Positions 1 through 10,400 of a stretch of 64,000 nucleotides of DNA are shown here, in pieces. Made by a program: the position numbers and the translations under genes. Under the pieces are notes generated by a model. That model did no database searches and was not told where the DNA came from. It saw only the letters and a program-made list of their open reading frames with translations. Each line of letters starts with the position of its first letter. Positions within the stretch are counted from its first letter, which is position 1. This stretch comes from Allolobophora icterica. Lineage: Eukaryota > Annelida > Clitellata > Crassiclitellata > Lumbricidae. The stretch covers positions 40,013,890 through 40,077,889 of the forward strand of contig OY744607.1 of NCBI GenBank assembly GCA_963556255.1. The letters are read 5' to 3'.

Positions 1-130
1 TTAGTGTCTTCATTTTTCTTAGCCTCGGTATATGAGAACGGGTGGCCAGTCCTCTCCCTCGCCGTCTCATCTTACCACCGACAGTGTACGGTCAGTTCCC
101 GGGCGTGTGGAGTATAGGAATCTCGAAATA
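1..130 (-). repeat. SINE-like dispersed repeat, family S3, partial copy
   Basis: The text around 'cttagcctcggtatatgag' and 'gggtggccagt' recurs at 39300-39565, 51285-51530 and 53092-53330. This copy is cut by the window start. In the longer copies the high-coordinate end carries a B-box-like GGGCTCAAATCCC on the minus strand, suggesting a tRNA-derived SINE in minus orientation. Confidence 0.6.
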
Positions 131-504
131 AACTCAGAGACAACCTCTGAACCCCATTCGTTAGTTGTTTCGTGTCATCGGTGTTCGTTGTCTCAGACAG
201 ACTCCTCCCAGATAAGGACTCTCAAAACTTTATATCTCGCATGTTATTTGCCAACACTTACTAAGCTATTACTCCATTCAGGCCCGGATTTAGGCATGTG
301 CACCATGTGCCAGTGAACAGGGGCCCCCACCACATAGGGGCCTCCACCACAAAGGTGCAAGAAATTTTTTGACTTGTGTTTTATAACTGATTATAAAATA
401 TTTCAGTAATGCGCATTGTACACAGACACAATTTAACACAACTACCTAAAACAAAGAAAGAGTTAAAAGGTCAGAAGACAGTTTGTCTCGGGCATGAAGT
501 AATG

Positions 505-1530
505 TCAAATTAGCGAAACTTTGCGTGTTTTCTTCTTCGCAAATTCGGTCACCATTTCCTCAAAGTTGATTTCACGCAGAATGTCAGCTTCTATGCTCAT
601 CAGAGCCAGGTGGGACAACTGCTCATTTCCCATCGATGTGCGAAGTCCGTTCTTTATTATTTTAATTTTTGAGAATGAACGTTCTGCACTGCAGTTACTG
701 ACCATATGCACCAGATACATGCGGAGTGCTATCTCCACATTAGGAAATGATCCCTGAACTTGTTTCTGGAGTATCAGCCGATACATGAAATTCTCTCGAG
801 AGACATCGTGAGCTTGTCCATCCTTGAATGTCTCCACGAAGTCAACAAACTGCACAAGCTCATTTCCTAAGCATGCATCAAGGTCGTCTTTATAGACCTC
901 AACGAGATTCGATGCCGCTGCGAGTAGTTCTTGTGATGAAAGCACACCCATTTTGCGTAGGAAGCCGAACCGAGATGAAATAGGCTCATATGCACCAAAC
1001 CGATGTTGCAAAGCAGTTACAAACTGATCAATGACTGGTAGAAAGTTTTGTATACGAAATTTATCTGACTGTGTCAACCCCATCCGCGGAATAGTGTGAC
1101 GAGGCTGATCGAATCAAGTCGCACGTTGCGTTGCCGTTCTCTCTTCTGAATGTATTCTGTTGTTCCAGATTTCTCTATGCCCTCTTTCTCGTACTCCTAG
1201 AAGCAATCTCGCTTGGACTCGACGAACACTTTCAGTGATTTTACTATGGCAACAGCGGAGTTCAAATCCAACTGGGGGGTCCTGCAGCGTCTTGCTGGTG
1301 GCATTGGCTCTTTTAAAAATGTCATTCCAGAAGTCGGTGTAAATCATTAAATGCCGGTCTCAAGCTGGCACAGCCGCTCTGAAAGTCCACGGGCCTTGCA
1401 ACGCACTTCTGCCAGTTCATCTAAGTCGTCAGCAATTTGATCGAGAGCTTGTATGAACTGGGTATATCCTTGCGACAGAGCTTTTGTCGCATCAGCTCTG
1501 CATGACCATCGAGTTGTGTCGATTCTCTTT
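505..1530 (-). pseudogene. Broken hAT transposase, ZMYM1-like C-terminal half
   Basis: The longest open piece (1083-505, 192 codons) is the C-terminal part of a hAT-type transposase of the zinc-finger MYM-type 1-like group. Its NCSAERSFSKIKIIKNGLR segment, followed by LSHLALMSIEADILR, matches the hAT dimerisation region. Upstream pieces continue the same protein in shifted frames: 1347-1114 (MIYTDFWNDIFKRANATSK) and about 1530-1349 (a segment with KALSQGYTQFIQALDQIADD). No single frame spans them, so at least two frameshifts or stops have accumulated. The N-terminal zinc finger and the first catalytic part are missing. It sits inside the TSD-flanked element at 279-1998 and is transposon, not host, sequence. 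Confidence 0.8.
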
Positions 1531-1599
1531 GGGATTGTCTTGATTTAGTTCTAGCTTCTAAATTCTGGGCTTTAATTCTGGCATACTACTAGTTCTAGA

Positions 1600-1690
1600 T
1601 TCAATGGCATGGCTGCCAAAACGGGTGTTTAATCTTGATAACTACTGTCATGTTTCAATTTAATCTTACTGTGTACTTGTATAGGGCGTT
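1600..1690 (+). repeat. SINE body fragment, family S1
   Basis: The stretch from 'gcatggctgcc' to 'aatcttactgtg' matches the body of the tRNA-derived SINE at 23826-24012. The tRNA-like head is absent or unrecognisable here. It lies inside the hAT element at 279-1998. Confidence 0.55.
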
Positions 1691-2439
1691 CGCAGGAAGT
1701 TTTCCAGAGGGGCAAAAATTTCTAGGGGGCAAAATTTTCTGGGGAGGGCAACATTTTTGTAGGGGATAAAATGACGTTTTTTGCATAGAATAGCTGACTT
1801 ACTTCAATAATTAAGTGTTTTTAGCATTGAAAATCGTGTTGGGACTGTTGGAATAATCATAAAATTCAAGATTTTATTTTTCAAATATTTTCAAAATCCA
1901 GGGGGGAATTCCCCCTTACCCCCTCCGGACGTCCATGGTCCTATGGGCCTCCACCACGGCGGTGCACTGGGGCCTCCACCCAGGTTAATACGGCCCTGAC
2001 TCCATTCCTTTTTTGTACACCTACAGCGTTTTGCCTCTTGCTCTACTTAATACACGAATATAATTAAACAAGTTTTAAAAAAACAACAACAACAACATGC
2101 AACTCCCCTCACGATTATTTATCTTTGCAACTCCACATACAAGCTTCATTGACATTCATTAGAGGACGAGAGCTGCAAATTTTATTGTTGTTCCAAATTA
2201 ACAGTGCAGTATCCTGTGATGCAGGTATGTTGGCCAGAATTGAGAATTCACAGGGTGCCATATAGGGTTAAGCTACCGGAAGCCATTGGACACAAAGCAC
2301 TGTGGCAGGAAGCGCTGTCTAGTAGATTTGTTGACTCCATCCTTTCCTCCCATAACAAACAGATACCGAGATGGTCGCCAAGATGGCCGAATGGCTTCAG
2401 ATAAACACGCGATAACACTGACCTCAGTTGATCAGTAGT

Positions 2440-2480
2440 CATTCATTCATTCATTCATTCATTCATTCATTCATTAAATT
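2440..2480 (+). repeat. (ATTC)n microsatellite
   Basis: About ten near-perfect CATT/ATTC units. Such tails recur next to LINE 3' ends elsewhere in the window, so this may mark the end of a degraded retroelement at about 2204-2440. Confidence 0.8.
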
Positions 2481-2595
2481 AATTTGCTCATTCAAAGCAT
2501 TTATACGATGCCTCCGCTGGATATAATAGGCCTATGCAGGCCAGTAGAAAAGAAACAGCTAATTTTTTCAAGTGTTGGTGAAAGAACTACAAGGT

Positions 2596-2645
2596 ACAGT
2601 TGGCGTAATCGTAACCGTAACCGTAATCTCAAAACTTCTAAAGAA
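2596..2645 (-). mobile_element. LINE 3' tail with (TTACGR)n repeat
   Basis: On the minus strand a CTTTAGAAGTTTTGAG segment runs into repeated TTACGGTTACGATTACG. The same TAGAAAT-TTTACGATTACGA tail is seen at 4255-4320 (-), 52500-52890 (+) and 53490-53860 (+). Only the extreme 3' end is present. Confidence 0.5.
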
Positions 2646-2960
2646 CCATTTGAAAGCCAAGCGCAGGGCTCCAGCCTATTCACTACTATCTCTGCGCTCT
2701 GCAAATCGACTTGTCCTTTTTGTTCCTAGGACTACGAGTGCTTTGACTCAACACCGGGCGTTTGCTGTTGTAGGTCCCTCGATCTGAATGGCTTAAATTT
2801 CCTCCCCCACTTAGTGCCAAACTAATACCTGGCTTCTCTTCATCGATCTCTCGTTCCTTTAAGGCATTTTTTTCCCCGAGGCTTCCGTGCTGATAGCACC
2901 ACTGAATAGTTATTGTTTGAGAGGCGCTTTATAAATTCTTACATACGATACGATTCACTA
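2625..2960 (+). mobile_element. Non-LTR retrotransposon 3' fragment (ORF2 C-terminus plus 3' end)
   Basis: The plus-strand translation reads RRAPAY, then LRSANRLVLFVPRTTSALT and HRAFAVVGPSI. This is the usual C-terminal run of CR1/L2/Jockey-type ORF2 proteins, which ends in a GPxLWNxLP motif. The W codon of that motif is a TGA stop here. Downstream is GAGAGGCGCTTTATAAAT and then a short ACGAT tail, the 3' end shared by other copies in this window. It is 5'-truncated and dead. Confidence 0.7.
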
Positions 2961-3006
2961 CCCTGTGTTAGGTTGAACCGTATACGTTATTGAATTGTAG
3001 GCTAAC

Positions 3007-3140
<134 letters not shown>

Positions 3141-3173
3141 TAACAATAATAGCAACAACAACAACTACAAAAG

Positions 3174-3431
3174 GATGAGGATTGTTGGGGGTTTGGGGTG
3201 GTTCAACCCCCTAGTCTTTCTTATAGGACCCCTATAGTTAAGACTTCATTGCACACCCCAGGGGTCGTTGTCAACACCCTCAGTTGTGTTAGTGTCAGGG
3301 TGAGAATTGTCGGGGTTGGGGGTTTAACCTCCCTAGTCTTTCTTAGGATCCCATGGTAAAGTCTTCGTTGCACACCCCAACTCCACGTGAATCAAAGTCT
3401 AACCCCCCAGTCTTTTTTCTACAATTCTCAT
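3174..3431. repeat. Tandem imperfect duplication, unit about 90-130 bp
   Basis: Two related units share 'cctagtctttctta', a following 'ttcattgcacacccca' or 'ttcgttgcacacccca', and a GGGG-rich start (3174-3266 and 3301-3385). The sequence 'tctaaccccccagt' that follows recurs at 3925-3955. No coding potential is visible. Confidence 0.6.
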
Positions 3432-3674
3432 CAGTGACGGCGATCTTGTTTGACAGGTGGGGGGGACACTTTAGAAATGTTCTGGTCCAAAAAGAGTTTT
3501 GACCTGAACTGGTCAAAAAAGAGGTCAAAAATTTTTGCGCTCACGCGCGATAAAATTTGCTAACCTCTTTTTGGTATTTCTTCAAAATTTGGGAGGGACA
3601 AATGTATGGTGTATCCCCCCCACTCTTAAAGGTGGGGGTCTTGTCCCCCTCGACCCCCGGGATCGCCGCCCATG
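3432..3674. mobile_element. hAT-type MITE with perfect 8-bp TSD
   Basis: The terminal repeats are CAGTGACGGCGATC and, at the other end, GATCGCCGCCCATG. ATTCTCAT flanks both sides exactly (3424-3431 and 3675-3682). At 243 bp it has no transposase. Its 61-codon open frame is not a gene. Confidence 0.85.
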
Positions 3675-3961
3675 ATTCTCATACTGGCTAGTGTGATTAT
3701 ATTGTGCACATATTTTTTAGCATTTTCTTTCACAATTCACGTTGTGGGTTACTAATAAAGTAATGCTCTGGTTTGTTGTGAGATTTGTGATTATGCGAAT
3801 TGCATACTAATAAATTTGGTAAGTCATCACTTTAAGAAGTTTAAGCTTTCTATGGTATTTTTGAATTTTCCCAGTTTGCAAAATACGGATAAAATATTCA
3901 ACTCCACATGGATCAAAATCATATCAAAGTCTAACCCCCCAGTTTTTCTACAATCCTCGCA

Positions 3962-3965
<4 letters not shown>

Positions 3966-4033
<68 letters not shown>
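3966..4033 (+). repeat. (AAT)n then (AAC)n microsatellite
   Basis: A run of AAT units passes directly into a run of AAC units. Confidence 0.95.
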
Positions 4034-4036
<3 letters not shown>

Positions 4037-4254
4037 CGGCCTAAATGATACAGCTCCTAGCATATCGATCAATCAATCCGATTTATTAAAATACACGAAC
4101 AATGCATTTCACAGGCAGATTTTTCAACATTGGTGTATTAATGGGATGCCTCTAAGGGAGGAGTCCCGCTAGATGGGGCACCCCGAGTTCACTGGCAGAA
4201 GCATAATCTTTTGACTTCTGAGGGATTACACTTAAGGGCCTACCTCGGGTAGAC

Positions 4255-4320
4255 CCTAATCGTAATCGTAAACAAATTTCTAAAGCGCTACTCTAGAGCT
4301 AACACGAGCGCTGAAAATGA
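4255..4320 (-). mobile_element. LINE 3' tail (TTTACGATTACGA type)
   Basis: On the minus strand, AGCGCTCGTG is followed by GAGTAGCGCTTTAGAAAT and then TTTACGATTACGATTA. The same order appears on the plus strand at the ends of the 52.5-52.9 kb and 53.5-53.9 kb fragments. Confidence 0.6.
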
Positions 4321-4324
4321 GCAG

Positions 4325-4326
<2 letters not shown>

Positions 4327-4398
<72 letters not shown>

Positions 4399-4485
4399 TG
4401 ACGACCATGAGCTCCAAGCTTAACTAGTCTATTAGTAGACAGTCTCTTAGGGCCTGAGGGATCTTAAATACCTCGGGCAAAAATT

Positions 4486-4535
<50 letters not shown>
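4327..4535 (+). repeat. Two (AAT)n arrays around a CCTGAGG/CCTCGGG hairpin
   Basis: AAT runs at 4327-4398 and 4487-4530 flank a short unit at 4447-4484, in which GCCTGAGGGATC pairs imperfectly with TACCTCGGGC. The same unit plus AAT tail recurs at 4711-4780, 6276-6320 and 6743-6790. Confidence 0.8.
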
Positions 4536-4539
<4 letters not shown>

Positions 4540-4710
4540 TTGCAAGACCATTTATATAATATTACTTTCTCTAGGGGAGACCCTAGAGAAAGCATGCACC
4601 TGTTCCAGCGTTTGTCAGTTTGCACGCAACGGTTCAATGGCGTTGCATTCAGAGGCACTTTTGGGCACGAAGTCGGAGACGAGAACCAATAAACTGTTTT
4701 TAATCTTCTT

Positions 4711-4815
4711 TTACAGCCCGAGGGATCTTTACTACCTCGGGCAAAAAAAAAAAAAAAATAATAATAATAATAATAATAAAACACTGCCTCTTTTTTTAAT
4801 AATAATAATAATCTA
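4711..4815 (+). repeat. CCCGAGG hairpin unit with poly-A and (AAT)n
   Basis: GCCCGAGGGATCTTTACTAC is followed by CTCGGGC, giving a perfect 7-bp inverted repeat (GCCCGAG/CTCGGGC). An A-tract and AAT arrays follow. This is the best-preserved copy of the unit. Confidence 0.7.
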
Positions 4816-5004
4816 TACATATAATATCCATAGGCCCTATAGTGTCCGTCCGACGATAAACGCTACGTCACAAACGGTTTCTGTTCTATTGTGAAATACC
4901 GGTACCGTTTGTCACGTAGGGCCTAAGTCTTGACGACGGCGATCAGAGCATTTTTATCAACGATATACACTGCCGTCATAATGATGACGGGCAAATACAC
5001 TAGT

Positions 5005-5060
5005 ATTCATTCATTTGAAGATTTATATAGCGCCCCTTCAAGGTAACTACTCGAAATGGA
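5005..5060 (-). mobile_element. LINE 3' end (GCGCCTCT stem family), degraded
   Basis: ATTCATTCATT then GATTTATATAGCGCC is the reverse complement of the LINE 3' end seen in full at 58186-58440. The stem partner has decayed. Confidence 0.6.
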
Positions 5061-5467
5061 GACTGCAGAGAATTCAAAATTCGCATTTACAAAAGTCCTT
5101 CATGCAAAATGTTATTCCAAATTCCTGTTGAATTTTATAAAAACCAATTTGCTCAGAATTTTCTGACCAAGACGTGACCTGTGGGGCCTCATAAAAATTC
5201 TGCCATGTGAAAAACACGGTCTACAAGTGCTGAAATCGCTAGCGCACAAAGCAGCTTTTCAAGAACCGGATGTAAATGTACAAATTAATCGTGAGTCTGT
5301 TTTGAAATCATTCCATGGTAAATAACCGGAAGTCAAAATAATTGTCCAAAACAACAGTGAAGCCTCATTCACACCGTGTAAATACTAAAGCAATAACTAT
5401 ATGAGTAATTATTGGAAAATTTTTAAAATGCTTGCCATTTGTTAAAATTAATGACTGTTCATATAGA

Positions 5468-5660
5468 CAAAAGTCTTGGTCTTGGTCTTGCAAAACCAAG
5501 ACCAAGACTTTGAATCTCAAGACCAAGACCAAGACCAAGACCTTGAACCTTAAGACCAAGACCAAGACCAAGACCTTTGGTCTCAAGACCAAGACCAAGA
5601 CCAAGACTTTTAAAAACGAACTCGAGTGCACTCGAGACCAAGACCTTGGTCTCGAGGACA
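5468..5660. repeat. (CAAGAC)n minisatellite with inverted ends
   Basis: CAAGAC hexamers are organised in a higher-order unit of about 32 bp (CTTGAACCT or TTTGAATCT plus several CAAGAC). At the left end the array flips orientation (CTTGGTCTTG then CAAGACCAAG). At the right end CTCGAGACCAAG and CTTGGTCTCGAG form a 12-bp inverted repeat with a 2-nt gap. It replaces the 3' end of the LINE fragment to its right. Confidence 0.9.
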
Positions 5661-5669
5661 ACAAGACTG

Positions 5670-6250
5670 CGCAGAACTCGCTGTAGACACACTATGCGAC
5701 TAGATGGAAGACCAAAATAAAGCGATGAGCAGTAATCAAGGCGGGCTGTGACGAAGGAGTGAACCAGTGTAGCAGTGGCACTGGACGTTAGGGAACGAGT
5801 AGCAGTTCGAAGCTGGCGCAGTTGGTAGTAGCAGTCCCTACTATATAAGACGGTGTATTTGTGGAGCAAAAGTATAAGCTCCTGGTCGAGTCAGACACCA
5901 AGATCACGGACAAGAGTTGAGAAGGTATAGTTGGGGAATTCAATTGCAAGAGCAGTGAGGTCAAGTTTAGTGAGTTGCTGTCGCGTGCCTAGCCAAATAA
6001 ATTTGGTTTTGGACGGGTTCAAGCGTAGTCGATTTGACGACATCCACGCTTCCAGGGCATCTAAAGTCCAACTCGATAACCCGAACTGTTGGAATGGCAT
6101 TGGTAGAGAGGCAATGCAGGTATGCTTGGACATCGTCAGCATATTGCTGACTCAGAACCGCATGTGCAGCCAGAAGTGTCGAAAGTCCAGAGGTATAGAT
6201 AATGTATAAAATAGGTCCTAGGACGGAGCCTTGGGGCAAATAATAATAAT
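5670..6250 (-). mobile_element. Non-LTR retrotransposon reverse transcriptase fragment
   Basis: Reading on the minus strand, LPQGSVLGPILYIIYTSGL comes first, then QQYADDVQAYLH with the catalytic YADD. In shifted frames follow MSSNRLRLNPSKTKFIWLG, LVRDLGV and SFVTARLDYCSSLYFGLP. This is the ordinary motif order of a CR1/Jockey-like reverse transcriptase from palm to thumb. At least two frame changes separate the pieces, so it is dead. The 5' side is cut at an AAT repeat and the 3' side at the CAAGAC array. Confidence 0.85.
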
Positions 6251-6275
6251 AATCCATCACACTTGTAATATGTAA

Positions 6276-6320
6276 GACCCTGTGGAAATATATGTACCTC
6301 GATCAGGGCAATAATAATAA
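6276..6320. repeat. CCTCG hairpin unit with (AAT)n tail
   Basis: ACCCTGTGGAAATATATGTA is followed by CCTCGATCAGGGCAATAATA. It is a diverged copy of the 4711-4780 unit and lies just upstream of the reverse-transcriptase fragment. Confidence 0.45.
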
Positions 6321-6364
6321 TATCCTATCTTTCTATCTCCTGACATATTTTTGATCCCTTGAGG

Positions 6365-6741
6365 CAGTGCTTAATCTAGTCCCCCTCTTCTGGGATGGGA
6401 AACTAGGTTTCTGGGGGGGGGACCAACGAATTTACACAAGATTTTTGTCTGTAATTTCATCCATCTTGAAAAAGTTTCTGACTTTTCCTAATTTCATCTT
6501 CAAAAAAGTTTATGATTTTTTTCTTTTTCTACATCAATTACTCTCTCAAAAAAAAGTTGATGACCTTTTTTAGGAAATCCAATTCTCTCTGGGGGAGGGG
6601 GGAACCATGTATCCACTTGTATCCTGGGGGGAATTTTCCTCCCCTAAAGGTCTCTACATTGTAATATTGCTGGCCTCTGGGGGAAACATCAATCCTGGGG
6701 AGGACATTTCCCCCCCCCAAAGACGTCTAGATTACACACTG
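6365..6741. mobile_element. hAT-type MITE, G-rich
   Basis: The ends are CAGTGCTTAATCTAG and CTAGATTACACACTG, an inverted repeat with two mismatches. The flanks are CCTTGAGG (6357-6364) and CATTGAGG (6742-6749), an 8-bp duplication with one change. The inside holds G/C runs and no open frame of substance. Confidence 0.75.
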
Positions 6742-6742
6742 C

Positions 6743-6790
6743 ATTGAGGGATCATAAATGCCTCTACTCGGGTAAAAAATAATAATAAGT
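6743..6790. repeat. CTCGGG hairpin unit with AAT tail
   Basis: TTGAGGGATCATAAATGCC is followed by CTACTCGGGTAAAAAATAAT. It is a further copy of the 4711-4780 unit, directly abutting the MITE at 6365-6741. Confidence 0.45.
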
Positions 6791-6907
6791 TCGTATGTCT
6801 GACGAGAAAGTCGCGCCGAATTAATGACCATCGCACCTTGAGAAGAGAACTTGGCCTTAGAATCTTTTAAGCCGGATGTGGAGTAGGAGGGGCGTTGTGC
6901 TCATAAA

Positions 6908-8149
6908 ATGGAGACAAAAATTCCCAAAAAGAGTCGATTTAGAGTGGAGGAAGCGGATGACAGCGCGAAAGATGAAGTCCGACACATCTCGTGCCTCTTT
7001 CCGGAGATCTTAACGATGATTTTTACATTTTTAGATGTTCGTGACAAGGGGCGAGTGGGACGCGTGTGTATCGCCTGGAGAGATGCCGCTTACAATCGCC
7101 TGGTCTGGAGGGGCGTCGAAGCTAAGCTTCATCTCCGGCGCTCTAATCCGTCCCTTTTCCCCAGTCTGCGTCGACGGGGAATTAAAAGGGTCCAGATACT
7201 GAGTCTGCGTCGAAATCTTCGAGATTTGATTGTAGACGGCATACCCACCTTGGAAAGTCTTAGTCTTAGTGGATGTTACAATCTTACCGATAGCGTTCTG
7301 GGAAATGCGTTGTCACAAGAACTTCCGTCACTGACGACGCTGAACTTGAGTTTATGCAAGCAGATAACGGACAGTACGCTCAGTCGAATAGCAAGCAATT
7401 TAAAAAATCTGGAGTCGCTGGATGTTGGAGGGTGTTCTAATGTTAGTGACAATGGAATTCTTTTGATAGCATGCGGCCTTAAGAAACTGAAGGTTTTAAA
7501 CCTGCGCAGTTTGCGGGGAATTTCAAATAAGGCTGTGGAGCATATGGCTGGAATAAGCACTATGTCTGTACAAGGCATGCCACATTTGGAACAACTGAGC
7601 CTTCAGGACTGTCAGCAGTTATCAGACATTTCTCTTAAGCACATCGGTGAGAAAATGAGCAATCTTAAGGTTTTAAATCTTAGTTTCTGCACTACTATAA
7701 CAGATGCAGGTCTGCGCTTTCTGGCCAAGATGCCTGCGTTACAGGAACTAAACTTGAGGGTTTGTGGCAATATCAGTGACGTTGGAATCGGATATCTTTC
7801 TGCGGGAAACTTGCGGTTGACATCTTTAGATGTCAGTTTCTGTGAACGCGTCACTAATCAATCACTTATTCACATATCACAAGGAATGTTTCATTTGAAG
7901 TCGTTAAGCCTTGGTTCATGTCCAATTGCGGATGACGGCTTACGGAGTCTTGCAGAGGCCATCAGTAATCTGAGATCACTTGACATTGGACAGTGCTGTC
8001 GTGTGACTGATCATGGATTAGCAATTATTGCCGAACATCTAAAAAATCTTGAGTCGGTCGATCTGTATGGCTGTACTAAAGTGACAAAAGTTGGCATCGA
8101 AAAACTAAAAACGATGCCAAAATTAACAAAAATTAATCTCAGAATATAA
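6908..8149 (+). CDS. FBXL14: F-box/leucine-rich repeat protein, FBXL14 type
   Basis: This is a 413-residue, single-exon reading frame. Residues about 27-75 are an F-box (HISCLFPEILTMIFTFLDV, then AWRDAAYNRLVWRGVEAKL) that would bind SKP1 in an SCF ubiquitin ligase. The rest is a run of about eleven cysteine-containing leucine-rich repeats, with recurring blocks such as LSLSGCYNLTD, LNLSLCKQITD, LDVSFCERVTN and VDLYGCTKVTK that form the substrate-binding arc. The order and spacing match vertebrate FBXL14 and fly Partner of paired. FBXL14 is known to target Snail-type transcription factors; the substrate here is inferred. The ATG is the first in frame and precedes the conserved F-box by about 28 residues, rather longer than in vertebrates. 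The protein ends soon after the last repeat (KINLRI), lacking the short tail of the human protein. Identity is firm; substrate is not. Confidence 0.95.
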   Translation: METKIPKKSRFRVEEADDSAKDEVRHISCLFPEILTMIFTFLDVRDKGRVGRVCIAWRDAAYNRLVWRGVEAKLHLRRSNPSLFPSLRRRGIKRVQILSLRRNLRDLIVDGIPTLESLSLSGCYNLTDSVLGNALSQELPSLTTLNLSLCKQITDSTLSRIASNLKNLESLDVGGCSNVSDNGILLIACGLKKLKVLNLRSLRGISNKAVEHMAGISTMSVQGMPHLEQLSLQDCQQLSDISLKHIGEKMSNLKVLNLSFCTTITDAGLRFLAKMPALQELNLRVCGNISDVGIGYLSAGNLRLTSLDVSFCERVTNQSLIHISQGMFHLKSLSLGSCPIADDGLRSLAEAISNLRSLDIGQCCRVTDHGLAIIAEHLKNLESVDLYGCTKVTKVGIEKLKTMPKLTKINLRI

Positions 8150-9100
8150 ATATATATCATGAAGTACTGTCGCCGTATCTTCGTTCATCTTGCCAGAGCT
8201 GGGAGGAAGGAGCTCTGCTGTTTTCTTCCAGAAATAACTAACTGGACTAAGACTACTGGCTCTCAACTGCCAAGACTAAGATCTAAAACAGAAGGCCTGC
8301 TAAGAGCCTGATGAAGTGCAAAAATTGCTGTTTAAGTGATTTTGTAGAGGCTGTTATTTGGAGTTGTTTGATTGGTTTACAAAGCTTTGTAAAGCCGAGC
8401 AGTTTTAAGTATGTGATATCCCTTGTGTTCTTGGGAAGGTTTGTGTGTGATTTGCAATAGACATCCACTTTTAGAGATTATTGCACAATTTGCCATTGCC
8501 ATTGTCTGTAATGTAATCGGTTGGAATACAGGTCTGCCAGTTGCAGGAAGTTTGTTGCTGTTTTGTGAACAGTGATCCGATATTGGTAATCGACGATCTT
8601 TTGCAATCTGTAAATTTTCATTAATCAAAGCTATTATGTTTATGAGCTATCAGTTGATAATGTTGATTTATTTATGAGGAATGTTTTACATATTGTTAGG
8701 AAATGTGAGATGGTGCGTTACAAGTCGCAGAATAGGATGTATCAATTTGGAATCCCGATTTGATTGTTTTCAGCATTAATGTGAGCCCTTAGCCAGCCAC
8801 CCGTCCACACGTCCTTTGGACAGGTGAAAATTATTTTGGACGGGCATAAAATGTGCATGATTCTCCTCCAGCACCATCCAGCTTCTTCTCTAGGGCCACT
8901 GCCAGTGTTCAGATGACAGTTCCGTAAGGAGCATGGGTTGATATTAGTCTCGGTAAACAGCATAGGGGCATTGCAGTCAGACTCTTGTGGCTGGGGGATT
9001 TTGGGTGGCCACGACTTCGAATGCTTTTGGACGGGCTACTCTGTATTTCTGGCTAAGGGCATGATGTGAGCATGTTTAAAAAATAAAATGTGGTTATCTT
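8150..9100 (+). other. Downstream region of FBXL14, probable 3' UTR
   Basis: AT-rich sequence without a credible reading frame follows the stop. AATAAA occurs at 9082-9087 and could be a polyadenylation signal. A candidate MITE lies at about 8789-9060: CCCTTAGCCAG at one end, CTGGCTAAGGG at the other, and GGACGGGC blocks inside. I could not define its target duplication. Confidence 0.4.
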
Positions 9101-10186
9101 GGTATTAAAATGTACGAGATGCTGCCAAGAGCAAAATGGTGACATCTGATTAAATTCTCGGCCTTCACATATAATTTAAGTAAGAACTTAACTATCATGG
9201 GAGATTATTTCCCAAGTGAAATTGTTCTGGTTACAATTCTATTCGGCTTCAGTGTATTTCAGATTCATGTTGTGATTCCAATTTACTTACATTCTGCACT
9301 TACTGAAACTACATGATTAAAATTTATGAAATTTTTGTGATATGGATTGGACTTGCCAGGTTGAAGAAGTTTGAATGTTCAGAGTAAGAGTTGCGAGGGT
9401 AGCACGGCTACCAATTACTTGTTAAAACAAAGTTGTCATATATTCATCTATTAATGTGAATATTATTAAGTAGGACTTTAGGATTTGTTTGTTGTGTTTG
9501 ACCCGCTCGTGTTCTGCTTGTGAATACACAGACTTGCCATCTCATGTAGGTATTTTATCAAGTTGAACAGCTTGGCTGTGGTCAGAAGTCCATCCTGACT
9601 GTATGTGCATTCCTGTGCTATCGTGCTTGTTTTTCTACATCGAAGAAGTAAAGCAAATTTTCTGTCGATTTGTTCGGATTCAGGCGTTCTGATCCTGTCT
9701 GAACACCATATCGTTGATGTATTTGCTTTTGAACATATCCATTCTTTTTGTAATGTTTTCAGATATTTTTTGCATCCTGCATTGTTTATCCGATTAACTC
9801 ATATATTCATTTAATTACTCATAAGTTATTTTAAAACACTATTAAACATTGGGTTAATTAGACATTCATAAGAAGTTGTTTTAGACTTATTCGCTGCGTA
9901 CTGTATTTTTTATTGCTGCCTTGAATTGTTCAGCGCTACGCTGAAAAATGCAAAGGTTGAGTTGTTATTGTTCAGTTTGATGGGATATCGACAGGATTGT
10001 CTGATAAGGCACTTTTGAAGTAACTTTTAACACGCTACAGAATTATTTTTATGATATTTGTTTGCTACTGCTGGTGGTCATGCGTGTCTTTTCGCCTTCT
10101 CTAATCTCATTTCACAATCGGTGAAAGACTCGTTTACCAGCTACTTGTACTTAAATTTGGTAATGGTAATAGTAATGGTAACTGCA
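9101..10186. other. Intergenic, no gene seen
   Basis: About 1.1 kb of AT-rich sequence. Its short open frames have no recognisable similarity and no repeat unit stands out. Confidence 0.5.
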
Positions 10187-10235
10187 AATTTATATAGCGC
10201 CACTTCAAGAGAGACTCCCAGAGGCGCTCCAGACT
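10187..10235 (-). mobile_element. LINE 3' end (GCGCC/AGAGGCGC stem family)
   Basis: ATTTATATAGCGCCACTTCA precedes CCCAGAGGCGCTCC. The stem halves face each other over about 20 nt, as in the other copies. The coding part is absent. Confidence 0.6.
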
Positions 10236-10400
10236 CATCATTTGAGGTTAATTAATTTAACTTGCATCATGTGGTTGTTGGATTAAGAATTAATTATAAA
10301 AAACTTGTTAAACAAAAATGGAACACCCTACTTGTTAACACTTTAACGACAAGCGTGTACTACAAGCGATTGGGAAACCAATGCAGTTCGTCGTTAAAGT

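Larger units (their letters stand above)
279..1998 (-). mobile_element. Decayed hAT DNA transposon with 8-bp target duplication
   Basis: The ends are imperfect inverted repeats: CAGGCCCGGATTTA at the left and TTAATACGGCCCTG at the right. ACTCCATT lies immediately outside both ends (271-278 and 1999-2006), an exact 8-bp target-site duplication typical of hAT insertions. The inside carries a broken transposase on the minus strand (about 1530-505) and a G-rich MITE-like insert (about 1682-1945). The 1.7-kb length and broken frame make it non-autonomous. Confidence 0.85.

Noticed and set aside
3432..3674. 61-codon frame at 3343-3528 as a gene
   Set aside because: Most of it lies within the ATTCTCAT-flanked MITE and has no domain.
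6908..8149. FBXL14 as a processed retrogene
   Set aside because: It is single-exon, but there is no poly-A tail or target duplication that I can see, and FBXL14 genes elsewhere keep nearly all coding sequence in one exon.
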